From Stappia sediminis (lineage in GTDB: Bacteria; Pseudomonadota; Alphaproteobacteria; Rhizobiales; Stappiaceae): DNA of 64,000 nt. Shown here in pieces: positions 54,657-63,008 of this stretch. Below the pieces are notes generated by a model. The model saw only the letters and a program-made list of their open reading frames with translations. It was not told where the DNA came from and did not search any database. How positions within the stretch are numbered: position 1 is the stretch's first letter; every line of letters begins with the position of its first letter. The DNA is taken from contig NZ_WUMV01000010.1 in the NCBI RefSeq assembly GCF_009826895.1, positions 186,001 through 250,000 on the forward strand, in the 5' to 3' direction. The position numbers and the translations under genes were made by a program.

Positions 54657-55756
54657 TACCCCTCCCCGTCGCGCCCGAGTTCGAAGTCCTCGTCGATGCT
54701 TGCGAGCGCGGAAATCAGCAGCCTGGAAAGTCGTTCGAGATCGCCGAGATCGCAGACCTCAAGGCTTGAATGTGAGTAGCGCATCGGAAAGCCGACATCG
54801 ACCGAAAGAACCCCTTCGCCGATCAATTGAACGTAGGAAAGGTCGGTCAGCACGCCCACCTGCGCGCTGCGCTGTAGAGGCATTCCTTCGGCCGCCGCCG
54901 TTTCCTCCAGCAGGCGAACCACGGAAGGGTGTGGGATGACGCCGTTGAGCGTGCCGCGCCCGTGAAACGAATAAAGGCTCATGCCCGGCCCGCCGCCGAG
55001 GCGCATATCACTCCGGTCCGCCATTTCAGGCGTGTCGGTCGCGAGCATCAGGTCGATCTGGATCGCGATATCGGGCTTGAGGGCTTGCGCCGCAACGACG
55101 GCGCCGCGGAGATTAAACTCTTCCTGAACGGAGAAAACGAGATGAACCGTCGGCCCGGTCTCGCGCACTTGCAATGCGCTTGCGATTTCCATCAGCACCG
55201 CGCAGCCCGCACGATCGTCGATGCTTGTGCCTGCTATCCGGTCACCGGCCAAGTCGACGACATTCGGCATGTAGACCACCGGCGTGCCGATGGAGATTCC
55301 GGCTTCTTCAACCTCTTCCTTAGAGGAGTGGCCCGTGTCGATCCGCAGGTCCGCCGCTTTCAGGACCGTGTACTTTTCCTCCGGCAACGTCGCGTGATGG
55401 CTCTTGTTGTAGATCACCCCCGCTACATCTCGACCGTCCCGCCCGCAAAGCAGAACCGCCTGGGAGGCCAGCGCACGCTCCGGCACACCGCCCAACCGCT
55501 CAACGCGGATCAGACCGTCGTCTTCGATCTTGCGAACGATGAAGCCAAGCTGATCCATATGCGCAAAGACCATGACGGAGGGCAACGAGGGATCACCGTC
55601 GAAAGTGGCGAAAAGATTGCCGGCGCGATCCGATCGGCACCCAATGCCATCCGCGTCAAGGCGTTCGGCAATCCACCTGCGCACACGATCCTCATGCCCG
55701 CTCAGGCCCGGGATCATCATGAGTTCGGTCAAATTGGAGCGGAGCCGGTCCTTCAT
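54656..55756 (-). CDS. M42 family metallopeptidase-like protein (FrvX/SgcX type)
   Basis: A 366-residue protein with all five expected metal ligands of the M42 family: VFAHMDQLGF (His), TSIDDRAGCA (Asp), FSVQEEFNLRG (catalytic Glu-Glu), AIQIDLML (Asp) and MRYSHSSLEV (His). Family members are di-metal aminopeptidases, but those in sugar operons, such as E. coli frvX and sgcX, have no established role there. It is translationally coupled on both sides (TGATG upstream with BtpA, TAATG downstream with FGGY kinase), so it works with the sugar genes. Confidence 0.92.
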   Translation of the reverse strand: MKDRLRSNLTELMMIPGLSGHEDRVRRWIAERLDADGIGCRSDRAGNLFATFDGDPSLPSVMVFAHMDQLGFIVRKIEDDGLIRVERLGGVPERALASQAVLLCGRDGRDVAGVIYNKSHHATLPEEKYTVLKAADLRIDTGHSSKEEVEEAGISIGTPVVYMPNVVDLAGDRIAGTSIDDRAGCAVLMEIASALQVRETGPTVHLVFSVQEEFNLRGAVVAAQALKPDIAIQIDLMLATDTPEMADRSDMRLGGGPGMSLYSFHGRGTLNGVIPHPSVVRLLEETAAAEGMPLQRSAQVGVLTDLSYVQLIGEGVLSVDVGFPMRYSHSSLEVCDLGDLERLSRLLISALASIDEDFELGRDGEG

Positions 55757-56568
55757 CAGCCTTCACCCCGCGCCGCCCTGGCGCGCTGCATGAAGTCAGC
55801 CGCACGCTCGGGATCGACCGGCTTCCATGTGTCGCCATCGACCTTTAGCGCGGAACCTACGATGCAACCGTCCGCCACCCTCAGCACATCCGCGATCGTT
55901 TCATGCTTCACTCCGGTATTCGCCAGGACGGGCGTATCCGGGAGAACCGATTTCACCGCTTCGAGATCCGATAGTGCCGCGGCTTCGCCCGTTATCTGGC
56001 CGGAAACGAGCACAGCATCCGGTATGCTCGAAAAGACGGCGCTCCTTGCGCGGTCCGGCAGGGACCGCCGGTCGAGGCTGTCCGCGAACTCGGCGGAAAC
56101 GTTATAGAGCATGGCGAGATCGTCGCATCCCAGCCTGTCACGATAGCGCATGGCCGCGCCCGCATCCGGTTTCCAGATGCCCATGTCCGACGCATAGGTG
56201 CCAGTGAAGATTTCGCGCACGAACCGTGCCCCGGTGGCTGCGGCAAGCGCAACTGTGCTCATCGGGTCCCAAAGCACGTTCGCGCCGAAGGGCACCGTGA
56301 TTTCATCGCGCAGTCGCCCGATCACATATGCCATCGTCGCCGTAGACGCGGTGTCGACCTGAAATTCATAGGGGCGATCGTTTTCGTTGCCGAACATTAC
56401 AGCATCGAAACCGGCTGCCTGCAGGGCCAGAAGATCGGCGCGTGCTGCTTCCACCAACCCCTCAAGGCCCGTTTCCCGATCGTGGAGCGGAGAACCCGGC
56501 AGTGCACCGAGGTGCACCATCGCGATCACCGGTTTCTTTTGTCCAAATGCTTTTTGAAACCGGTTCAT
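55756..56568 (-). CDS. BtpA/SgcQ family TIM-barrel protein
   Basis: A 270-residue protein: PVIAMVHLGALPGSPLHD, GFDAVMFGNENDRPY, VPFGANVLWDPMSTVALA, GARFVREIFTGTYASDMG and the C-terminal CIVGSALKVDG, all hallmarks of the BtpA/SgcQ family. Photosystem I biogenesis protein BtpA gave the name; bacterial operon members such as SgcQ are probably sugar-phosphate or nucleoside-processing enzymes of unproven reaction. The start at 56568 has GGGGAGATATGCGG upstream. Its stop overlaps the M42 start as TGATG. The operator at 56641 lies 72 bp upstream. Confidence 0.9.
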   Translation of the reverse strand: MNRFQKAFGQKKPVIAMVHLGALPGSPLHDRETGLEGLVEAARADLLALQAAGFDAVMFGNENDRPYEFQVDTASTATMAYVIGRLRDEITVPFGANVLWDPMSTVALAAATGARFVREIFTGTYASDMGIWKPDAGAAMRYRDRLGCDDLAMLYNVSAEFADSLDRRSLPDRARSAVFSSIPDAVLVSGQITGEAAALSDLEAVKSVLPDTPVLANTGVKHETIADVLRVADGCIVGSALKVDGDTWKPVDPERAADFMQRARAARGEG

Positions 56569-56640
56569 GCCGCATATCTCCCCGCTCGAATTTTCACAAG
56601 ACACCGATGCTGAACCCATTGGTTCCCAATAATAATCATA

Positions 56641-56652
56641 CTAACATGTTAG
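56641..56652. promoter_or_regulatory. Palindromic operator CTAACATGTTAG, site 2
   Basis: Identical to sites at 49026 and 59288. It lies between the divergent BtpA (start 56568) and aldo/keto reductase (start 56670) genes, only 17 bp before the latter's ATG, so binding would block that transcript directly. Confidence 0.82.
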
Positions 56653-56669
56653 AAAACAGGGAGAGTTTG

Positions 56670-57698
56670 ATGAGCCTTGCGACACGCCACTTTGACAGGA
56701 TCGGCAACGGCGGATTGACCTTTACCGAACTGGGCTTCGGCACCGCGCCACTTGGCAACCTTTATCGCGCGATCAGCGATGATGAGGCGCATGCCACCCT
56801 TTCGCTGGCGTGGGAGTCGGGCGTGCGCTACTTCGACACCGCCCCGCTTTACGGCCTTGGCCTTTCCGAAACGCGGCTGAACCGTTTTCTTCGCGGCAGA
56901 CCGCGCGATGAGTATGTTCTTTCGACGAAGGTCGGACGGCTTTTGAGCCCGGCGACACCTGAAACCCGGGACGGTATCGGAAAATGGTTCGACGTACCGA
57001 ACCGCAAGGAAATCTACGACTACACCTATGACGGCGTTATGCGGTCACTGGAGTTTTCGCTGGAACGTCTGGGGGTCGACCGGGTCGACATCCTCTACGC
57101 CCACGATCTCGACGTCTTCAACCACAAGACGCAAAGCGCACTCGATGAGAAACTGAACGAGCTAATATCCGGTGGCTACAAGGCAATGCTTTCACTGAGG
57201 GATCAGGGCGTCATCCGTGCCTTCGGAGCCGGTGTAAACGAATGGCAATCGTGCCAGTGGATGGCCGAGCGCGGAGACTTCGACCTGTTCCTGCTCGCTG
57301 GCCGCTACACCCTTCTGGAACAGGAAGCTCTCGACAGCTTCCTTCCGCTCTGCACGGAACGCGGCATCGGCATTGTGATCGGCGGCGCGTACAACTCCGG
57401 CATCCTGGCGACCGGGCCACGCGAGGGCGCCTATTACAACTACGACCCTGCCCCACCAGAAATCCTGGATCGTGTCGGCAAGATACAGACCGTATGCGGG
57501 CGCAATGGCGTGCGCCTGCTGGACGCAGCCTTCCAGTTTCCGCTGCACCATCCGGCGGTCGTTTCCGTTATTCCCGGCGGTCAGGGCGTCGATGAAGTGC
57601 GCTCCAATCTCGCAGCGAGCAAGGCCGATATTCCGGCAACCCTTTGGGCCGATCTGAAGAGCGAAGGCCTCCTGAGGCAGGATGCCCCAACAGATTGA
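56670..57698 (+). CDS. Aldo/keto reductase, L-fucose / D-threo-aldose 1-dehydrogenase type
   Basis: A 342-residue protein with the AKR tetrad: Asp and Tyr in RYFDTAPLYGLGLSE, Lys in VLSTKVGRLL and His in ILYAHDLDVF. The N-terminal FTELGFGTAPLGNLYRAIS and C-terminal FPLHHPAVVSVIPGGQG are those of the subfamily containing L-fucose dehydrogenase and pyridoxal 4-dehydrogenase. The start at 56670 has GGGAGAG upstream. It would oxidise the mutarotated sugar to a lactone, which the next gene product hydrolyses. The stop codon overlaps the ribosome-binding site of that gene. Confidence 0.92.
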   Translation: MSLATRHFDRIGNGGLTFTELGFGTAPLGNLYRAISDDEAHATLSLAWESGVRYFDTAPLYGLGLSETRLNRFLRGRPRDEYVLSTKVGRLLSPATPETRDGIGKWFDVPNRKEIYDYTYDGVMRSLEFSLERLGVDRVDILYAHDLDVFNHKTQSALDEKLNELISGGYKAMLSLRDQGVIRAFGAGVNEWQSCQWMAERGDFDLFLLAGRYTLLEQEALDSFLPLCTERGIGIVIGGAYNSGILATGPREGAYYNYDPAPPEILDRVGKIQTVCGRNGVRLLDAAFQFPLHHPAVVSVIPGGQGVDEVRSNLAASKADIPATLWADLKSEGLLRQDAPTD

Positions 57699-57708
57699 GG
57701 AGCAAGAC

Positions 57709-58551
57709 GTGGCTCAGGTTGACGCACACCAGCACTACTGGAACCCGGCACGCGGCGACTACGGCTGGATGCCAAAGGACGACAAGATCCTGACCCGCAT
57801 CTATATGCCCGCCGACCTTTCACCGGAGCTTGAAGCGCACGGAATTGACGCGACCGTGCTTGTGCAGGCCGCCCCCACGGTCGAAGAAACCGAATATTTG
57901 CTCGGCATTGCCGATGCGACGCCGCATGTCGCCGGGGTTGTCGGCTGGGTGGACTTCGAGCGCCCGCAAGATCGCAAGCAACTGGAGCGCCTGGCAAAAC
58001 ATCCGAAATTTTGCGGCGTTCGCCCAATGATCCAGGACATTCCTGACAAGGACTGGATGTTGCGCGCCGACGTGCAATGGGGTTTCGAAGCCCTGAGCGA
58101 ACTGGATTTGACTTTCGATGCGCTCGGATTTCCGATCCACCTGGAAAATTTTCTTACGATCCTGAAGCGTTATCCCGATACGCGCACGGTCATCGATCAC
58201 TGCATGAAGCCGGAAATACGCGACCATTCGCCGGAGCGCTTTCAGCACTGGGCAAACGGTATGTCACGACTTGCAAAGGAGACGAATGCCTTCTGCAAGC
58301 TGTCCGGGCTCGTAACCGAAGCTTCCGAAGCCTGGGCGACGGAGGACCTGAAACCCTACGCGGAACATGTGCTTTCGGAATTCGGCGCCGAGCGCGTGAT
58401 GTGGGGGTCGGACTGGCCGGTTTGCCGGCTTCGGGCCCAATACTCCAATTGGAGAATGGTCGCGGAAGACCTGACGGCTCACCTTTCGACCAAGGAAAGG
58501 AAGAGAATTTTCGGAGAAACCGCCACGGAATTCTACCGGTTAGGAATTTGA
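57709..58551 (+). CDS. Amidohydrolase 2 family, L-fuconolactonase-like
   Basis: A 280-residue protein of the amidohydrolase-2 family: N-terminal VDAHQHYWNPARGDYGWM (metal His-x-His), RTVIDHCMKPEIRD and RVMWGSDWPVCRL (metal Asp), the pattern of sugar lactonases such as L-fuconolactonase and L-rhamnono-lactonase. GTG at 57709 is preferred because TGAGGAG lies seven bases upstream and homologues begin near VDAHQH; ATG at 57682 would overlap the previous gene. It converges with the GntR gene, overlapping it by 12 bp. Confidence 0.92.
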   Translation: MAQVDAHQHYWNPARGDYGWMPKDDKILTRIYMPADLSPELEAHGIDATVLVQAAPTVEETEYLLGIADATPHVAGVVGWVDFERPQDRKQLERLAKHPKFCGVRPMIQDIPDKDWMLRADVQWGFEALSELDLTFDALGFPIHLENFLTILKRYPDTRTVIDHCMKPEIRDHSPERFQHWANGMSRLAKETNAFCKLSGLVTEASEAWATEDLKPYAEHVLSEFGAERVMWGSDWPVCRLRAQYSNWRMVAEDLTAHLSTKERKRIFGETATEFYRLGI

Positions 58552-59286
58552 TTTTTTCGGCTCGAAAAGGTCGGGATGTTCCTTCTCCAGCGGCGCAAGG
58601 AACGTCATGAGCTGGCGTAGATGGTCGCGCATTTCCTTGCGTGCAAGTTCCGGGTTCCGTTTTTCCAAGGCCTTCAAGATCGCCCGATGTTCGTCGAGCG
58701 TGGCGGCCACCCGCCCAGGTACGGGAAGGACAAGTCGGCGAGCACGATTGACATGCACCCACGCACTTTCGGCAACCTGGATAAGCTTCCGGTAGCCGGT
58801 AAACGACAGGATCAATTCGTGGAATTCTCGGTCAAGCTTATAGAAGCCGGCATAGTCCCCGTCTTCGATCAACGCCTCCTGGACACGAATGTTCCGTCGC
58901 AAGCGCACAAGTTGCTCATCCGTGATTGCCGGTGCAAGCGTTTCCATCGCGGCAAGTTCTATCGCCTCGCGCAGAAAGGCGCCTTCGCGGATTTCATCCA
59001 TTGAAAAACGCGCAACGAAAGTACCTGCTTGCGGCACGACTTCGACAAGGCCTTCCGCCGCGAGGCGAGCGATCGCCTCAGCCGCAGGCGATCTTGAAAT
59101 TCCAAGCGTTTCGCAGATTTCCGCCTTCCGCAGAGGTTCGCCGGGCCGGCATCTGAGATCGAGGATCGCCTCACGCAAGGACAAATATGTACGGGCCGCC
59201 AGCGAACCGCTGAATGCGTCAAGCGAGCGAAATCTTCCGCTTTCCGGATCTCGTTCCTTAAGATGGTCGCTTTGGCCTTGCAACAT
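58540..59286 (-). CDS. GntR-family (FCD/FadR subfamily) transcriptional regulator
   Basis: A 248-residue protein. A winged helix-turn-helix (YLSLREAILDLRCRPGEPL, ETLGISRSPAAEAIARLAAE) precedes an all-helical FCD domain with the usual metal residues in LDREFHELIL, LDEHRAIL and MRDHLRQL. It probably represses the sugar regulon and releases DNA on binding a sugar acid. Its ATG is one base from operator site 3 and has no ribosome-binding site, so the message may be leaderless or the site may lie on the transcript start, giving autoregulation. The divergent UxaA gene shares the site. Confidence 0.94.
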   Translation of the reverse strand: MLQGQSDHLKERDPESGRFRSLDAFSGSLAARTYLSLREAILDLRCRPGEPLRKAEICETLGISRSPAAEAIARLAAEGLVEVVPQAGTFVARFSMDEIREGAFLREAIELAAMETLAPAITDEQLVRLRRNIRVQEALIEDGDYAGFYKLDREFHELILSFTGYRKLIQVAESAWVHVNRARRLVLPVPGRVAATLDEHRAILKALEKRNPELARKEMRDHLRQLMTFLAPLEKEHPDLFEPKKSNS

Positions 59287-59300
59287 GCTAACATGTTAGC
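59287..59300. promoter_or_regulatory. Palindromic operator GCTAACATGTTAGC, site 3
   Basis: A 14-bp perfect palindrome containing CTAACATGTTAG (59288-59299), located between the start of the GntR gene (59286) and the UxaA-like gene (59349). It is the most extended of the three copies and supports autoregulation plus control of the catabolic genes. Confidence 0.84.
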
Positions 59301-59348
59301 TTTAGGTAAGGTTGTGTCAACCACTGCCGCCGGAAGTACAAAAGGACC

Positions 59349-60881
59349 ATGGTCATGGCAAGCGCAGGACGTCAGGTCATTCGCCTGAATCCCTCAGACA
59401 GCGTTGCGGTAGCTCTCGCGAATCTCGCTGCAGGAATAAATCTCGACGACATCCAGGTCGCCACGCGCGACGAAATCGGAAGGGGCCATAAGGTCGCCAT
59501 CGCCGATATCGCGAAAGGCAGCCCGGTACTGCGTTACGGACAGATAATCGGATATGCCAAAGAAGACATTCCCGCGGGCTCTCATGTCCACTCCCATAAT
59601 CTGGGCATGGGCGAACACAGCCGCGACTATGGTCATGCAAGCGAATCCATCCCCCTTCCCGCGATCGAGGAAGAAAGGTTTTTCGACGGATATCACCGTG
59701 CGGATGGCAAGGTCGGAACAAGAAACTATCTGGGCGTCCTGACTTCCGTGAACTGCTCGGGAAGTGTCGCACGCTTTATCGCCGAAGCTGCGGAGCGAAG
59801 CGGACTTTGCGATGAGTTCGCCAACATCGACGGCGTCGTGCCGATAACCCACCAGACCGGCTGCGGCATGTCCTCCAAGGACGAGGGATACCGCACGCTT
59901 TTCCGGACACTGTCCGGCTTCGCGGCCCATCCGAATTTCGCAGGCATTCTGCTGATCGGCCTCGGTTGCGAAGTCATGCAGATACCCGACCTCATCGGCG
60001 AGCGCAGGATGCGGGAGGACGGCAACTTCCGCTACATGACAATCCAGCAGTCCGGCGGCACGCGCAAGACGATCGAACAAGGGCTGGAAGCGCTCAGGGA
60101 TATGGCGAAATCCGCCGATAAGGCTACGCGCGCTCCAGCGCCTATCAGCCACCTGACGATCGGTCTTCAGTGCGGCGGTTCGGACGGTTACTCCGGCATT
60201 ACGGCCAATCCGGCACTCGGCCATGCCTCGGACCTTCTCGTGCGCCATGGCGGCACGACGATCCTCTCCGAAACGCCTGAGATCTATGGCGCCGAGCATC
60301 TGCTGACGCGCCGTGCCGTGAGTCGGGAAGTGGGAGAGAAACTGATCGAGCGCATCCGCTGGTGGGAGGATTATACCGCCCGCAACGGCGGCGAGATGGA
60401 CAACAACCCCTCACCCGGCAACAAACGCGGTGGGCTTACCACGATCCTGGAAAAGTCCCTCGGCGCTGTCGCCAAGGGCGGTACAGCCCCGCTGACGGAC
60501 GTTCTAAAGTTCGCCGAACCGGTCACGCAGCGCGGATTTCTCTATATGGACAGCCCTGGCTACGACCCCTGCTCCGTAACGGGCCAGATCGCATCAGGCT
60601 CGACGCTGGTCGCCTTCACGACAGGCCGCGGCTCGGTTTCCGGTTACAAGCCGACACCCTGCATCAAGCTCGCCACCAATACGGAAATGTATGGCCGCAT
60701 GCAGGAGGACATGGACATCAACTGCGGCGATATCGTCTCCGGCGACGTGAGCGTGGAGGAGAAGGGCCGGGAAATTTTCGAGCATTTCATCCGTATCGCC
60801 TCCGGCGAAAAGACCAAGAGCGAAGCGCTCGGCTTCGGCGGGGTCGAGTTCGTGCCCTGGCAGATCGGCGCGGTAATGTGA
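59349..60881 (+). CDS. UxaA-family sugar-acid dehydratase (altronate/galactarate dehydratase family)
   Basis: A 510-residue single-chain protein with an N-terminal SAF domain (RQVIRLNPSDSVAVALANL through HSHNLGMG) and the large UxaA C-terminal part: GYHRADGKVGTRNYLGVL, ITHQTGCGMSS (catalytic/metal Cys region), GLQCGGSDGYSGITANPALG and KPTPCIKLATNTEMY. It would dehydrate an aldonate to a 2-keto-3-deoxy acid. In Campylobacter jejuni fucose loci the UxaA homologue is split in two genes; here it is fused. Starts at 59349 and 59355 are both possible. The SDR gene follows 16 bp later. Confidence 0.92.
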   Translation: MVMASAGRQVIRLNPSDSVAVALANLAAGINLDDIQVATRDEIGRGHKVAIADIAKGSPVLRYGQIIGYAKEDIPAGSHVHSHNLGMGEHSRDYGHASESIPLPAIEEERFFDGYHRADGKVGTRNYLGVLTSVNCSGSVARFIAEAAERSGLCDEFANIDGVVPITHQTGCGMSSKDEGYRTLFRTLSGFAAHPNFAGILLIGLGCEVMQIPDLIGERRMREDGNFRYMTIQQSGGTRKTIEQGLEALRDMAKSADKATRAPAPISHLTIGLQCGGSDGYSGITANPALGHASDLLVRHGGTTILSETPEIYGAEHLLTRRAVSREVGEKLIERIRWWEDYTARNGGEMDNNPSPGNKRGGLTTILEKSLGAVAKGGTAPLTDVLKFAEPVTQRGFLYMDSPGYDPCSVTGQIASGSTLVAFTTGRGSVSGYKPTPCIKLATNTEMYGRMQEDMDINCGDIVSGDVSVEEKGREIFEHFIRIASGEKTKSEALGFGGVEFVPWQIGAVM

Positions 60882-60897
60882 ATTGGTGGGAGGAAAC

Positions 60898-61632
60898 ATG
60901 CTTCTTCAGGGAAAAAAGGCATTCATCACCGCCGCAGGCGCAGGCATAGGCTTGGCCACGGCAAAGGCATTCGCGGCGGAAGGCGCCGAGGTCATCGCCA
61001 CCGATATAAACGAAACCGCGTTGGGAGAGATCGAAGGCGAAAGGATCACGCCCAAGCGCCTGGACGTTATGGACAAGGCCGCCGTAAAGGCGATGGCAGA
61101 GGAAGTTGGAGCCGTCGATATCCTCTTCAACTGCGCGGGTTTCGTCCATAACGGCACGATCCTCGACTGCGAGGAAGATGACTTCGATTTCAGCTTCAAC
61201 CTGAACGTCAAAGCGACATACAACGTTACGCGCGCGTTCCTTCCCGCAATGCTCGACGCGGGCGGCGGGTCGATCGTCTTCATGTCGTCCGCTGCGTCAT
61301 CCATCATTGCCGCGCCGAACCGCTTCGTTTACGGCGCAACGAAAGCGGCTGTGATCGGCATGATGAAATCCATCGCCGCCGATTTCATTACGAAGGGAAT
61401 ACGAGCCAACGCAATCTGCCCTGCCACAGTGGAAAGCCCGTCACTTCGGGAGCGGATGAAGGCCATGGGAGATTACGAGACCGCACGCGCGGCCTTCATC
61501 GCGCGTCAGCCGATGGGGCGCATCGGCGAACCGGAGGAAATCGCCGATCTGGCCGTGTTCCTTGCAAGCGACAGGAGCAGCTTCATCACCGGACAGGCGA
61601 TCGCGATCGACGGCGGCTGGACGAACGTCTGA
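60898..61632 (+). CDS. SDR-family oxidoreductase, 2-keto-3-deoxy-L-fuconate dehydrogenase-like
   Basis: A 244-residue classical SDR: cofactor loop ITAAGAGIGLATAKAF, FNCAGFVHNG, active-site Ser in IVFMSSAAS and YGATKAAVIG with Tyr-x3-Lys, then NAICPATVESPSL and ITGQAIAIDGGWTNV. The PATVESPSL form occurs in 2-keto-3-deoxy-L-fuconate dehydrogenases and BDH2-like enzymes. The start at 60898 has TGGGAGGAAAC as ribosome-binding site. It would oxidise C4 of the keto-deoxy acid made by the UxaA-family enzyme. The hydrolase or aldolase completing the path is not in the window. Confidence 0.92.
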   Translation: MLLQGKKAFITAAGAGIGLATAKAFAAEGAEVIATDINETALGEIEGERITPKRLDVMDKAAVKAMAEEVGAVDILFNCAGFVHNGTILDCEEDDFDFSFNLNVKATYNVTRAFLPAMLDAGGGSIVFMSSAASSIIAAPNRFVYGATKAAVIGMMKSIAADFITKGIRANAICPATVESPSLRERMKAMGDYETARAAFIARQPMGRIGEPEEIADLAVFLASDRSSFITGQAIAIDGGWTNV

Positions 61633-61665
61633 CACGCCGGCAACGCCGCAAAAGCCTGTGGGCCT

Positions 61666-62898
61666 CTATTGCTCCTTCACCGCTTTTTCGTACCAGGCGA
61701 CGATCAGATCGCGCTCCTCATCGGTGATGAAGCTGACGTTCGCGGGCGGCATGGCGTTGCTGCGGCCAGCCTGAATGTAGATTTCGCGGGCGTGCTTCGC
61801 GACCTCGGCATCGGTCTCCAGCTTCACACCCTTGGGCGCAGTTCGGATGCCTTCCCAATACGGCTCGTCAGCGTGACACATGGAGCAGCGGCCAAGCACG
61901 GTGTCGCGCACCTCTTCGAAATGCTCGGCACTCGCGAACTGCTGTTCGTGGACGGTGAGCTCGGCTTCATCGACGGCGTCCGAACCCGCACGCGGCATCG
62001 TCGACAGCCAGATTATGGCAATGAAGATGACGGCCGCCGCCGGCCATGTCCAAACCGGATTGCCCGTCCCGGAGTGGCGTGAGTTGAAGTAGTGGCGGAT
62101 GAGTGCGCCCATCGGAAACACCAGCGACGCGATAACCCAATTGAACTCCGTGCCGAATGCCAGCGGGTAGTGGTTCGACAGCATGAGGAAGAGAACCGGC
62201 AATGTAAGGTAGTTGTTGTGCGTGGAACGCTGCTTGGCCTGGGCGCCCAGGGCCGGATCGGGCGTTTCACCGGCTTTCAACGCGGCAACGACCTTCTTCT
62301 GGTTCGGAATGATGATGAGGAAGACGTTCGCCGACATGATCGTTGCAGTGAACGCGCCGAGGTGCAGCAAGGCCGCCCTGCCCGTAAACACCTGCGTATA
62401 GCCCCATGCCATGGCGACGAGCACGACCATGAGAAGCAGCATCAGCTTCGCGTTGTCCTTGCCCAGTGGCGACTTGCACAGAAGATCGTAGAAGACCCAG
62501 CCTATACCGATGGAAGCGAGCGAAATCAGGATGCCGGTCGTCGCCGAAATGTCGAGAACGTTGGGATCGACGAGATAGAGTTCCGCGCCTGCGTAATAGA
62601 CGATGCAGAGCATCGCGAAGCCGGAAAGCCAGGTCGCGTAGGATTCCCATTTGAACCAGGTCAGATGCTCGGGAAGCCTTTCGGGTGCGACCAGATATTT
62701 CTGGATGTGGTAGAAGCCACCGCCATGAACCTGCCATTCCTCGCCATACGCACCGGCCGGCAGATCCGGGCTTTTGCGCAGGCCGAGATCGAGCGCGATG
62801 AAATAAAACGACGATCCGATCCAGGCAATGCCGGTGATCACGTGCAGCCAACGCACCGCAAACGACAGCCAGTCCCACCAGATTGCAAAGTCAAACAT
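61666..62898 (-). CDS. puuD: Membrane-bound urate hydroxylase PuuD (cytochrome c-linked)
   Basis: A 410-residue protein with about eight membrane helices (WLHVITGIAWIGSSFYFIAL at the start) and a C-terminal c-type haem domain with CSMCH in RCSMCHADEPYWEG and a likely axial Met in NAMPPANVSF. This is the architecture of alphaproteobacterial PuuD, which oxidises urate to 5-hydroxyisourate and passes electrons to the respiratory chain instead of oxygen. The start at 62898 (MFDFAIWWDW) is standard. It diverges from a LysR gene. Confidence 0.95.
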   Translation of the reverse strand: MFDFAIWWDWLSFAVRWLHVITGIAWIGSSFYFIALDLGLRKSPDLPAGAYGEEWQVHGGGFYHIQKYLVAPERLPEHLTWFKWESYATWLSGFAMLCIVYYAGAELYLVDPNVLDISATTGILISLASIGIGWVFYDLLCKSPLGKDNAKLMLLLMVVLVAMAWGYTQVFTGRAALLHLGAFTATIMSANVFLIIIPNQKKVVAALKAGETPDPALGAQAKQRSTHNNYLTLPVLFLMLSNHYPLAFGTEFNWVIASLVFPMGALIRHYFNSRHSGTGNPVWTWPAAAVIFIAIIWLSTMPRAGSDAVDEAELTVHEQQFASAEHFEEVRDTVLGRCSMCHADEPYWEGIRTAPKGVKLETDAEVAKHAREIYIQAGRSNAMPPANVSFITDEERDLIVAWYEKAVKEQ

Positions 62899-63008
62899 GG
62901 CTTTCCCCTCATCTTTCTTCCTTCTGCTCTTTGCAAATTTGCCGCGCATTAGGAAGCGGTTTAAATTCCAAGCACTTTCAAATTTTTCCGAATAATGAGC
63001 CGTCCGAC

